Positions 1-5,143 are shown, counted from the first letter of the stretch. The stretch: DNA of 5,996 bases from JTS-RE9 sp964649195 (GCA_964649195.1 CAZYPK010000231.1:1-5996); one strand, 5' to 3'. Translations and numbers: made by a program. Notes: generated from the letters alone by a model not told the origin.

Positions 1-54
1 ACGTGCGATATGCGGCGGATGAGGGAGTGTTCAACATATAGTGCCCGGAGTAGT

Positions 55-534
55 ATGTCAGACATTCAGATCATCGAAGCCGACCTGGGCCGCGCCGCGC
101 ACGCCGCCGCCGTCATTGACCTGATCGATGGCTACGCCCGCACGCCTTTTGGACAGGGGCGCCCGCTGTCGCAGGCGGTGCGGGATCGCCTGATCGGGCA
201 GCTTCGCAGCCATCCGACGACGCGCATCTTTCTCGCCCAAACCGGCGAGGCGTTTGTCGGCATTGCCGCCTGCTTCGCGGGGTTTTCCACCTTTGCCGCC
301 AGGCCTCTTTTGAACGTCCACGACATCTACGTCCGCGAAGATCAGCAGGGGCGCGGCATCGGCCGCCGGCTTCTCGAAGCCGTCGAACGGGCGGCCCGCG
401 CCGGCGGGTGCTGCAAAATCACCCTCGAAGTGATGGATGCAAATCCCAAGGCCTGCGAGCTTTATCAACGCTGCGGTTTCGAACTGGGTGAAATCGGCCG
501 CGATGCGCATCGTTTTTTGAGCAAAAAACTTTAA
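55..534 (+). CDS. GNAT family N-acetyltransferase
   Basis: This 159-residue protein is predicted to transfer an acetyl group from acetyl-CoA to an amine of an unknown small molecule or protein in the cytoplasm. The acetyl-CoA site, motif A, is clear at residues 89-106: a hydrophobic HDIYV strand followed by Q98-G-R-G101-I-G103, matching Q/R-x-x-G-x-G/A. Motif B follows at about 121-142 with a KITLEV strand and the N130-P-K-A...LYQRCGF helix, typical of GNAT enzymes. The length covers one complete GNAT domain. The frame is open back to an ATG at 10, but I prefer the ATG at 55, because the family fold begins there and a GGAG lies at 47-50. The spacing of 4 bases is rather short. The next gene is 142 bases downstream in the same direction. 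The family is very likely; the substrate cannot be told. Confidence 0.88.
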   Translation: MSDIQIIEADLGRAAHAAAVIDLIDGYARTPFGQGRPLSQAVRDRLIGQLRSHPTTRIFLAQTGEAFVGIAACFAGFSTFAARPLLNVHDIYVREDQQGRGIGRRLLEAVERAARAGGCCKITLEVMDANPKACELYQRCGFELGEIGRDAHRFLSKKL

Positions 535-567
535 CCGCGGCGATCGCGTGCATAGCATTGACGTGAA

Positions 568-651
568 GCCATCAGCTTTCTTTCAGCGGTCAGCCATCGG
601 ACGACAATCCGCCTGAGTCGTAAAGCTGATGGCGCAAGGCCGATGGCTGAC
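568..651 (+). repeat. Two interleaved 12-bp inverted repeats in the usp leader
   Basis: Bases 568-579 (GCCATCAGCTTT) are perfectly complementary to 622-633, and bases 589-600 (GTCAGCCATCGG) to 640-651. The order is A-B-A'-B', so the stems cannot simply nest. They must be alternatives or form a pseudoknot. The arms read as degenerate heptamers of the type AGCNNTC, related to the CCTTCAG array at 5213-5254. The last arm ends 15 bases before the usp ribosome binding site. No convincing promoter was found in this spacer: a TTGACG at 558-563 has no good -10 partner. Confidence 0.75.
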
Positions 652-666
652 AGCTTTCCCCCAAGC

Positions 667-670
667 GAGG
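667..670 (+). promoter_or_regulatory. Ribosome binding site of usp
   Basis: GAGG lies six bases before the ATG at 677. It decides the start: the upstream part of the frame, from 629, runs through the inverted repeats and encodes no family sequence. Confidence 0.65.
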
Positions 671-676
671 TGTGCC

Positions 677-1174
677 ATGAAAAACATTCTGGTGGCCGTG
701 GATTTTTCGGATGTTTCCGAGCGCGTCGTCGCCAAGGCCGGTGAGATGGCCAGGGTCACGGGCGCCAAACTCTGGGTGCTGCACGCGGTGACGGATACCT
801 CCTTCATCAGCGGCGCGGGCGAGGTACCCATTCCCTGGACGATTGCCGATGAGGATCTGCCCAAACATTTTCCCGGCGAGGATGGCAGGCTCAAGGAAAT
901 GGTCGCATCGCTTCAGGACAAGGGCATCGAGGCCCAGGCGCTGTTCGTGAGCGGGCCGGCCGTCGATCGCGTGCTGGCGTTGGCGGAGGATACGGATGCC
1001 GACATGATCGTGCTCGGTTCGCACGGCCACACCGCCCTCTACAAACTGCTCGTGGGCACCATCACCGAAGGCGTCCTGCGAAAAACGCACCGCCCGGTGC
1101 TGGTGGTTCCCAGCGAAACGAAGAAGGCCCGCGAGGAACAGCAACCCGCCGTGCCGATGGCGACGCCGTATTAG
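677..1174 (+). CDS. Universal stress protein, UspA family, ATP-binding type
   Basis: This is a single Usp domain of 165 residues, a cytoplasmic nucleotide-binding protein of the kind that usually dimerises and helps cells survive stress or growth arrest. It starts with the family strand MKNILVAVDFS, where D9 is the expected adenine/ribose-contacting aspartate. It then has an AxxxGAKLWVLHAV helix-strand unit. The ATP signature G-x2-G-x9-G-S/T is complete: G114-S-H-G117, then G127-T128. The terminal strand RPVLVVPSE follows. The last 18 or so residues are a charged and proline-rich tail beyond the usual end of the domain. The intact motif favours the ATP-binding UspFG-like class over the non-binding UspA class. 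The leader holds interleaved inverted repeats, and a perfect hairpin follows the stop. The gene seems to be transcribed alone. Confidence 0.93.
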   Translation: MKNILVAVDFSDVSERVVAKAGEMARVTGAKLWVLHAVTDTSFISGAGEVPIPWTIADEDLPKHFPGEDGRLKEMVASLQDKGIEAQALFVSGPAVDRVLALAEDTDADMIVLGSHGHTALYKLLVGTITEGVLRKTHRPVLVVPSETKKAREEQQPAVPMATPY

Positions 1175-1185
1175 ATTCTGATCCC

Positions 1186-1214
1186 TTCACTTCTGCGCAC
1201 GGCGCAGAAGTGAA
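1186..1214 (+). terminator. Perfect 13-bp hairpin after usp, without a T tract
   Basis: TTCACTTCTGCGC at 1186-1198 pairs perfectly with 1202-1214 across a 3-base loop, starting 11 bases after the usp stop codon. No run of T follows on either strand, so it is not a classic intrinsic terminator. It may act as a 3' stabilising or factor-assisted end for usp transcripts. Confidence 0.5.
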
Positions 1215-1215
1215 A

Positions 1216-1367
1216 CTCCAAATCACAGGATCCAAATCTCAAACAAGCTCCAAACAAGGCAGAATCAAAAGGGCGGAAGCACACCAACTCACCGTCCACG
1301 GGCAGGCCATTCGATGCCTTGTTTGGAATTTGGAGCTTGTTTGAGATTTGGTGATTGTGATTTGGAG
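1216..1367. repeat. Long A/T-rich inverted repeat
   Basis: The left arm, about 1216-1261, and the right arm, 1315-1367, are near-perfect reverse complements apart from two small indels. They surround about 53 unrelated bases. Shared words include AAATCTCAAACAAGCTCC and AAACAAGGCA, and the right arm is a run of TTTGGA/GATTTGG-like words. No coding capacity was recognised. Its composition is far poorer in GC than the flanking genes. It lies between the convergent usp and fecCD-type genes. Confidence 0.8.
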
Positions 1368-1375
1368 CTTCCGTC

Positions 1376-1538
1376 GGATGGCTGGGGCTGAGTCCGTGGC
1401 TGGGCTGAAGCTCTGCGCTGGGTGGCTGGGGCTGGAGGCTTTGCGCAAGCCCCGGCCAGGCGACCCTCAGCCTTCAAGTTGCTTCACCTTGCTTCGTGCG
1501 CTTGGGCCGGGGCTTCGCGGACTCAGCCCCAGCCACCC
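1376..1538. repeat. GC-rich hairpin-forming dispersed repeat, copy 1
   Basis: Outer arms 1420-1434 (GGGTGGCTGGGGCTG) and 1524-1538 pair perfectly over 15 bp. Inner arms 1447-1457 and 1505-1515 (GGCCGGGGCTT) pair perfectly over 11 bp. The loop carries a CCTCAGCCTTCA remnant of the heptamer repeat and GCTTCGTGC. A degenerate tandem duplication of the left arm lies at 1376-1417. The same ordered blocks recur at 5144-5314 in the same orientation. It has no open frame of its own that looks real. A REP- or MITE-like element is the likeliest class. Confidence 0.8.
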
Positions 1539-1577
1539 CGACGGCTCCTCCGGCTCTCCCGGCTTCTCCTGATTCAT
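1467..1577 (-). other. Possible 36-codon reading frame coupled to the permease stop
   Basis: The FecCD stop codon and an ATG overlap as TGATG (1579-1575), the kind of junction often seen between permease and ATPase genes of an importer operon. The frame reads MNQEKPGEPEEPSGWLGLSP and ends at 1467. Most of it is translated from the GC-rich repeat, with no recognisable domain. It may be a chance frame, or the remaining start of a downstream gene replaced by the repeat. Expression is unproven. Confidence 0.2.
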
Positions 1578-2647
1578 CACTCCCCGCGTCCCATGCGCGA
1601 GCGGAGCATGGAAAGGAAGATCGGCCCGCCGACGATCGCGGTGAAGACGCCGATGGGGAACTGCCTCTGCTGGATCGAGGCCATGAGCGTGTCCGCGAAG
1701 ACCAGCAGCAGCGCACCCAGCGCCGCCGAGCCGATGAGCAACATGCGATGCGAAGGGCCAAAGAGCAACCGGGCGATGTGCGGGCAGATCAGCCCGACGA
1801 ACGCCAGCGGCCCGGCCAGCACGACGGCTCCTGAAGCGAGCACCCCCGCGGTGAGGAAAAGCATCGTGCGCAGGCGATTCAGATTCACCCCCATGGCGAT
1901 CGCCTCGGCATCGGAGAACAGGGCGACATCCATCGCCTTGCCCTGCGAGAGCAGCAGGCCCAGACCCGCGAAGGTGATGATCGTGACGGCGAGCATCTCG
2001 CGCGAGCCCAGATTCTCCTCCAGGTAGCCTTGCATCCAGCGGGCGAGCTGGGCCATGTCGCCTTCCGTGTTGAAGTGGAAGAGGATCATGATGATCGCGC
2101 CGTTGAAGGCCGAGAGCACCACGCCGGTGAGCAGCACGCCCAGCGGATCGACAATCCCCCGGCGACGGCCCGCCAGATAGACGATGCCCAGCGTACACAG
2201 GCCGCCCAGGATCGCGCCCAGATGCAGCGGGGCGATCGGCGAGCCGATCCATTTCGTGAGCATCTTCTGTCCGAGATATCCGACGGCGGCGCCGCTGGAG
2301 AGGCCCAGAATGAAAGGCTCCGCGAGCGGATTGCGCAGCAGCGCCTGTAGCGCCACGCCGCTGGTGGAAAGGGCGACGCCGGCGATGATCGCAACGAAGA
2401 CGTGCGTCATGCGGATGCCCAGGATCGCCACGGGCTGATTGAAGAGACCGGGGCTTGCATCGCCGTCCATCGCCGATGCGGGGGTGATCCAGTCGCCCAG
2501 GAAAGGGCGGACCACGCTGGAAAGAAAGTCACCGCGAGGCCAGCCGAAGCTGACGCCGACAAACAGCCGCAGCACGCAGCAGACCAGCAGCGCCAGCAGC
2601 AGCGCGGAGAGGAGAACGGATTGCCGGGGCTTGCCGGGCATGGGCAC
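1577..2647 (-). CDS. FecCD/BtuC-type ABC importer permease
   Basis: This 356-residue inner-membrane permease is typical in length for importers of iron-siderophore, haem, cobalamin or similar metal chelates. A first membrane segment spans about residues 11-31. It then has the family block AGVALSTSGVALQALLRNPLAEP (89-111) running into GLSSGAAVG. A DxxAIAMGV-NLNRLR segment (246-260) lies where this family contacts its ATPase. GPLAFVGLICPHIARLLFG (279-297) follows, and FPIGVFTAIVGGPIF near the end is the usual closing motif. The start is taken as GTG at 2647, with a GGA nine bases upstream. An ATG two codons later, at 2641, is equally possible. It lies 57 bases after the phosphatase gene. No binding protein or ATPase is visible in the window, so the substrate cannot be named. 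The missing partners may be encoded elsewhere. Confidence 0.93.
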   Translation of the reverse strand: MPMPGKPRQSVLLSALLLALLVCCVLRLFVGVSFGWPRGDFLSSVVRPFLGDWITPASAMDGDASPGLFNQPVAILGIRMTHVFVAIIAGVALSTSGVALQALLRNPLAEPFILGLSSGAAVGYLGQKMLTKWIGSPIAPLHLGAILGGLCTLGIVYLAGRRRGIVDPLGVLLTGVVLSAFNGAIIMILFHFNTEGDMAQLARWMQGYLEENLGSREMLAVTIITFAGLGLLLSQGKAMDVALFSDAEAIAMGVNLNRLRTMLFLTAGVLASGAVVLAGPLAFVGLICPHIARLLFGPSHRMLLIGSAALGALLLVFADTLMASIQQRQFPIGVFTAIVGGPIFLSMLRSRMGRGE

Positions 2648-2670
2648 AGTGTACGGTCCGGCGTATTTAG

Positions 2671-2690
2671 CCGTTCGCCTTGGCGAACGG
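2671..2690. repeat. Palindromic hairpin between phosphatase and permease genes
   Basis: CCGTTCGC and GCGAACGG pair over 8 bp around a CTTG tetraloop; read on the - strand the loop is CAAG. It fills a third of the 57-base spacer and could act as a processing or attenuation site within the transcript, but no T tract follows on the - strand. I recall similar sequence as a recurrent intergenic repeat in planctomycete genomes. That was not checked here. Confidence 0.6.
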
Positions 2691-2704
2691 AGTGTTTGAT
2701 GGTT

Positions 2705-3157
2705 TCACCCCAGCGAACGAAGGTAACGGGCGAACACATCGTTGTAGAGCGCCCCGGGTCTGCGGGCTTGCAGATGTTCGACGGCCTGAGACCCGGTGAG
2801 GCCCTGTGTTTTCATCAGAATCAACCCGGCCATGAGCGCGGACCGGTTCAGCCCCAGCCCGCAATGGGAAAGCACGCGATGCCCCTTGCCGATCAGCTCG
2901 GCCGCCAGAGCGGCGACCGAGTGCAGGCGATCCAACTGAGGCAGATCGCCATCGTGGATCGGAAGGTAGATGTAAAGAAACTGGTCGGCCGCGGTGGGCA
3001 CCCCGTGATCGATGTCGCCTTCCAGGTCGATCACCGTGGTGATGTCCAGATCATGCACCGGCTTCCAGTCGTGGATCGCCCCGGAAAGATGGAGCAGGCC
3101 CGCATCATCGACCGGCACGATTCGCGCCAAAAAGTGGAAAGGATCGTCGTCGGTCAC
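2705..3157 (-). CDS. Cysteine-based (dual-specificity-like) protein phosphatase
   Basis: This is a compact 150-residue phosphatase domain, predicted to remove phosphate from tyrosine or serine/threonine residues, or from another phosphorylated substrate, through a cysteinyl-phosphate intermediate. The P-loop is S-H-C99-G-L-G-L-N-R105-S, matching HCx5R(S/T) exactly. An upstream loop LPIHDGDLP (65-73) supplies a plausible general-acid aspartate, D69 or D71. The N-terminal strands ARIVPVDDAGLLHLSGAI and TTVIDLEGD fit dual-specificity phosphatases. The frame stays open to 3238, but that part overlaps the pseudopilin and has no family similarity. I chose GTG at 3157, because it overlaps the pseudopilin stop as GTGA and has a GGAAG five bases upstream. 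No signal peptide is seen, so the enzyme should be cytoplasmic. It is probably co-translated with the pseudopilin. The substrate is unknown. Confidence 0.87.
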   Translation of the reverse strand: MTDDDPFHFLARIVPVDDAGLLHLSGAIHDWKPVHDLDITTVIDLEGDIDHGVPTAADQFLYIYLPIHDGDLPQLDRLHSVAALAAELIGKGHRVLSHCGLGLNRSALMAGLILMKTQGLTGSQAVEHLQARRPGALYNDVFARYLRSLG

Positions 3158-3927
3158 TGCGTCTTCCAGTAGTTGTACGTGACGCTGCCGTTGAGACGAA
3201 CCTCCACTCCCTTGCGCGTCGTCACGAACCATTCCCATGCCTCGGGCGGCCTGAACTCCCCGTAGTTCACCGAATCGACGCCGCCGTCAATGGAAACATA
3301 CGAACTCGTCGTGGAAACGTGATGGCTTGCCGAGCGATCGATGGACCCGAAGCCAGGCTCGATGGAGTTGGCGTTGGCGTGATACCGGGGGTCTTCTTCG
3401 ATGACCAGCGGAGTTCGCAGCTTGTCGATGGACGGCGCGAAGGGATCGGTCATGTAAACGACGCGCGCCATCAGGGGCACGGTGCGGATGCGGGCGCCGC
3501 TGAAGGAGAGGAACATGGTGTAATCAAACCCGCCGTTGGATCCGCCGCCGTAGCGCGGGGTGACCTTCAGGGAAGGGCAGCGGTAGAAGGACCGGGTGGA
3601 TTCGCCGCCGCCGCCCATGTATTTGACGAGCGGCCCCTCCTCGGCCGGCTCGAAAACACCCGGCACGCGCCCCTCGCGGCCGACCCAGCACTTCTGCCAC
3701 GACTCGGCGCCCTGCCAGTTGCCGTGCGACGCGGCGGGGAGCCAGTGGTTGTTGTCCAGGGCGAAGCGTTGGAAAGCGTCACCGATCTGCCGCAGTTGCG
3801 TCTTGCAGCGCGTCTCCTGGGCGATGCCCCGCGCATGGCCGACGGCCGGGAGCAGGATGGAGATCAGCAGCGCAATCATCGCCACGACGAGAAGCATTTC
3901 CACAAGCGTAAAGGCGCGTCGGGACAT
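3154..3927 (-). CDS. Type II secretion/type IV pseudopilin-like protein, planctomycete H-X-DG type
   Basis: This 257-residue protein begins MSRRA-FTLVEMLLVVAMIALLISILLPAVG, a class III prepilin signal. It has a short basic leader, cleavage expected between A5 and F6, the conserved glutamate at mature position 5, and a hydrophobic helix of about 20 residues. The residue before the cut is alanine instead of the usual glycine, which prepilin peptidases of this group tolerate. The globular part contains CKTQLRQIGDAFQRFALDN, as in Planctomycetes pseudopilins, and H203-x10-D214-G215, close to the H-X9-DG motif of that family. After export it would sit at the inner membrane or in a pseudopilus. The frame runs back to 4014, but the ATG at 3927 places the signal at the N-terminus. 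Its ribosome site is weak (GAGAA). Such genes are often scattered singly, so its exact role is unknown. Confidence 0.85.
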   Translation of the reverse strand: MSRRAFTLVEMLLVVAMIALLISILLPAVGHARGIAQETRCKTQLRQIGDAFQRFALDNNHWLPAASHGNWQGAESWQKCWVGREGRVPGVFEPAEEGPLVKYMGGGGESTRSFYRCPSLKVTPRYGGGSNGGFDYTMFLSFSGARIRTVPLMARVVYMTDPFAPSIDKLRTPLVIEEDPRYHANANSIEPGFGSIDRSASHHVSTTSSYVSIDGGVDSVNYGEFRPPEAWEWFVTTRKGVEVRLNGSVTYNYWKTQ

Positions 3928-4032
3928 GATGTTCTCGCGAACCGGAGCACCGGGAATCTTGCCGAACGGCATTGCAACCAGGAAAAGGTATTGCGTTGTG
4001 AGGGTAACCGACAACGGCAGGTTGAAGCAAGG

Positions 4033-4054
4033 GGAAAAGTGTTGGAAAAGTGTT
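4033..4054. repeat. Tandem 11-bp duplication upstream of the pseudopilin
   Basis: GGAAAAGTGTT occurs twice in direct succession (4033-4043 and 4044-4054), followed by a partial third GGTGAAAAA. It lies about 105 bases upstream of the pseudopilin start. It could be a paired regulator-binding site or just a replication-slippage product. No convincing pseudopilin promoter was found nearby. Confidence 0.5.
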
Positions 4055-4094
4055 GGTGAAAAATATCGAGGGCTTCCCGAATAACCTCACGTCC

Positions 4095-4110
4095 AAGCCG
4101 CTTGCGGCTT
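4095..4110. repeat. Small hairpin with CTTG loop upstream of the rpmI promoter
   Basis: AAGCCG and CGGCTT pair around a CTTG tetraloop, the same loop as at 2671-2690. It lies between the divergent pseudopilin and rpmI genes. No T tract follows, so termination is not indicated. Confidence 0.4.
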
Positions 4111-4135
4111 CGCGATCCCCGGGTTCGGGCCCTGG

Positions 4136-4163
4136 TTGCCGACGGCGGTGAAATGGTTACAAT
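4136..4163 (+). promoter_or_regulatory. Sigma70-like promoter for rpmI-rplT
   Basis: TTGCCG at 4136-4141 and TACAAT at 4158-4163 are separated by 16 bases, close to the housekeeping consensus. Transcription would start near 4170 and give a leader of only about 30 bases before rpmI. That is too short for a large ribosomal-protein leader structure. The AAGGA at 4184-4188 is the probable ribosome binding site, ten bases before the ATG. Confidence 0.65.
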
Positions 4164-4198
4164 GCCCGGCTCGACATTCCCTCAAGGATGATTCTGCC

Positions 4199-4462
4199 AT
4201 GGCCACCAAGTACAAATTCAAGCCGAACAAGAGTCTTAAGAAGCGCGTCAAGGTCACCGGTCGCGGCAAGGTGAAGTTTCACCACGCCGGCGCCAGCCAC
4301 CTCAACAGCGGCAACACCGGCGCGGTGTCCCGCAAGCTTCGCAAGGCCTCCTATGCCAAGTCCGGCGATGTGCTCCGGCTTGAGCGCATGCTCGGCCAGC
4401 GGCTCATCCCCGGCGACCGCGCCCGCCCCTGTGCGGAAGATTGCGGCTGCGAAACAAAATGA
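4199..4462 (+). CDS. rpmI: 50S ribosomal protein L35, with extended C-terminus
   Basis: L35 is a small basic protein of the large ribosomal subunit. Family features are plain: KSLKKRVKVTGRGKVKFHHAGASHLNS (11-37) corresponds to the conserved KRFKVTGSGKIKRRHAGKSHL region, and SRKLRKASYAKSGDVLRLERML (44-65) to the helical end. The identity is strengthened by rplT downstream. The protein has 87 residues, against about 64-68 in most bacteria. The extra tail after RMLG is GQRLIPGDRARPCAEDCGCETK, with three cysteines at 78, 82 and 84. The stop codon abuts the hexamer-repeat hairpin, so the tail may be a late addition or read into altered sequence. The ATG at 4199 is chosen because the conserved sequence starts there and AAGGA lies upstream. 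infC, the usual upstream neighbour, is absent, and rpmI has its own promoter. Confidence 0.93.
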   Translation: MATKYKFKPNKSLKKRVKVTGRGKVKFHHAGASHLNSGNTGAVSRKLRKASYAKSGDVLRLERMLGQRLIPGDRARPCAEDCGCETK

Positions 4463-4551
4463 GCAGGAACAGGAGCAGAGGCAGCGGCAGTGGCAGCTAT
4501 TCACCGTTGCCGTTGCCTTCATCTGCCACTGCCACTGCTCCTGCTCCTGCC
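4461..4551. repeat. Hexamer-repeat hairpin in the rpmI-rplT spacer
   Basis: The left arm (4462-4496) and right arm (4523-4551) consist of degenerate 6-base words such as GGCAGT and AGGAGC in opposite orientation. They pair over nearly 29 bp with one extra hexamer bulged on the left and two mismatches. The loop carries CCGTTGCCGTTGCC. The repeat begins at the rpmI stop codon and takes up over half of the 168-base spacer. It may influence rplT expression. Confidence 0.75.
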
Positions 4552-4584
4552 ACTGACATAAACCAGCGAGCCGGGTCCCTAAGT

Positions 4585-4599
4585 CTGTGATTTTCACAG
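4585..4599 (+). repeat. Small hairpin before rplT
   Basis: CTGTGA and TCACAG pair over 6 bp with a TTT loop, 31 bases upstream of the rplT start. It is too weak to call a terminator and no T tract follows. It could form a small leader structure near the rplT ribosome site. Confidence 0.35.
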
Positions 4600-4630
4600 C
4601 CCCGTTCTTGCGACAAGTTGGAGTTTCATC

Positions 4631-5005
4631 ATGCCTCGCGCACAAAAGGGTCACGCCACCCGCAAATCGAAGAATCGTGTTTTCAAGCTGGCCAAGGGTT
4701 TCCGCGGTTCGCGCGGCCGCTGCTGGCGCAAGGTCAAGCATGCCGTCATCCGTGCCGGCGTGTACGCCACTCGCCACCGTCGGCTGGTCAAGCGCGACTA
4801 CCGCGCCCTGTGGATCATCCGCATCAACGCCGCCAGCCGGTCCCGTGGTTTGAGCTACAGCCGGTTGATTCAGGGTCTGAAGCTCGCGCTGGTGCCGCTC
4901 AACCGCAAGATGCTCAGCGAAATCGCCATCCACGATCCGGCCACGTTCGACGCGATCGTCGAGATCGCCAAGGCCGCGCTGCCCGCCGCCGCCAAGGCCG
5001 CGTGA
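4631..5005 (+). CDS. rplT: 50S ribosomal protein L20
   Basis: This 124-residue protein has the usual L20 length. L20 binds 23S rRNA early in large-subunit assembly and in several bacteria represses its own operon. The N-terminal basic arm MPRAQKGHATRKSKNRVFKLAKGFRGSRGRCWR matches the RNA-binding extension of the family. The body has AVIRAGVYATRHRRLVKRDYRALWIIRINAASRSRGLSYSRLIQGLK, nearly the family consensus. LSEIAIHDPATFDAIVEIAKAAL forms the final helical part, and the alanine-rich end is ordinary. The ATG at 4631 has GGAG at 4620-4623, seven bases upstream. It is presumably transcribed with rpmI, but the unusual hairpin-filled spacer makes simple translational coupling unlikely. A strong terminator follows. 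Confidence 0.97.
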   Translation: MPRAQKGHATRKSKNRVFKLAKGFRGSRGRCWRKVKHAVIRAGVYATRHRRLVKRDYRALWIIRINAASRSRGLSYSRLIQGLKLALVPLNRKMLSEIAIHDPATFDAIVEIAKAALPAAAKAA

Positions 5006-5047
5006 TCGGCTTCGCCGCTCAACGGTTCTCCATTTGACAGATTCCGC

Positions 5048-5092
5048 CGTCACGCACAGCATTCGAGTTGAATGTTGTGCGTGACGTTTTTT
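5048..5092 (+). terminator. Intrinsic terminator of rpmI-rplT
   Basis: A 17-bp stem (5048-5064 with 5070-5086), containing one G-T pair and closed by a 5-base loop GAGTT, is followed directly by six T residues at 5087-5092. It starts 43 bases after the rplT stop codon. This is a textbook rho-independent terminator for the + strand. Confidence 0.92.
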
Positions 5093-5101
5093 CATCCGGG
5101 T

Positions 5102-5132
5102 CGCAAAACATGGGACGTGCCCATCTTTTGCG
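5102..5132. repeat. Hairpin after the rplT terminator
   Basis: CGCAAAA pairs with TTTTGCG and ATGGG with CCCAT, separated by one C-C mismatch, around the loop ACGTG. It lies between the terminator and repeat copy 2. It could be a back-up 3' structure for transcripts from either side, or another dispersed repeat. Confidence 0.5.
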
Positions 5133-5143
5133 GCAAGATATTC

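Noticed and set aside
58..558. 166-residue open frame on the - strand opposite the acetyltransferase
   Set aside because: It is antisense to intact GNAT motifs, with no domain seen.
629..676. Upstream start for usp
   Set aside because: The 16 extra codons run through the inverted repeats. The family starts at MKNILVAVDFS, which has its own ribosome site.
590..1144. 184-residue open frame on the - strand opposite usp
   Set aside because: It is antisense to a complete Usp domain and shows no recognisable family.
1216..1538. Insertion sequence or transposase remnant
   Set aside because: There are no transposase motifs in any frame. Only non-coding inverted repeats are visible.
2402..3172. 256-residue open frame on the + strand opposite the permease and phosphatase genes
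   Set aside because: It is His/Arg/Gln-rich shadow translation of two well-supported - strand genes.
3158..3238. Longer phosphatase start overlapping the pseudopilin
   Set aside because: The added residues have no family similarity and would require an 85-base overlap. The GTG at the GTGA junction is simpler.
3319..4059. 246-residue open frame on the + strand opposite the pseudopilin
   Set aside because: The - strand frame has a full prepilin signal and family motif. The + frame has none.
4077..4135. tRNA-like sequence with GGGTTCGGGCCC
   Set aside because: It resembles a T-arm superficially, but no acceptor stem, anticodon arm or CCA-proximal pairing could be built around it.
4157..5095. 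312-residue open frame on the - strand over rpmI-rplT
   Set aside because: It runs antisense to two clear ribosomal protein genes and encodes the hexamer repeat as a low-complexity stretch. It is a GC-rich shadow frame.
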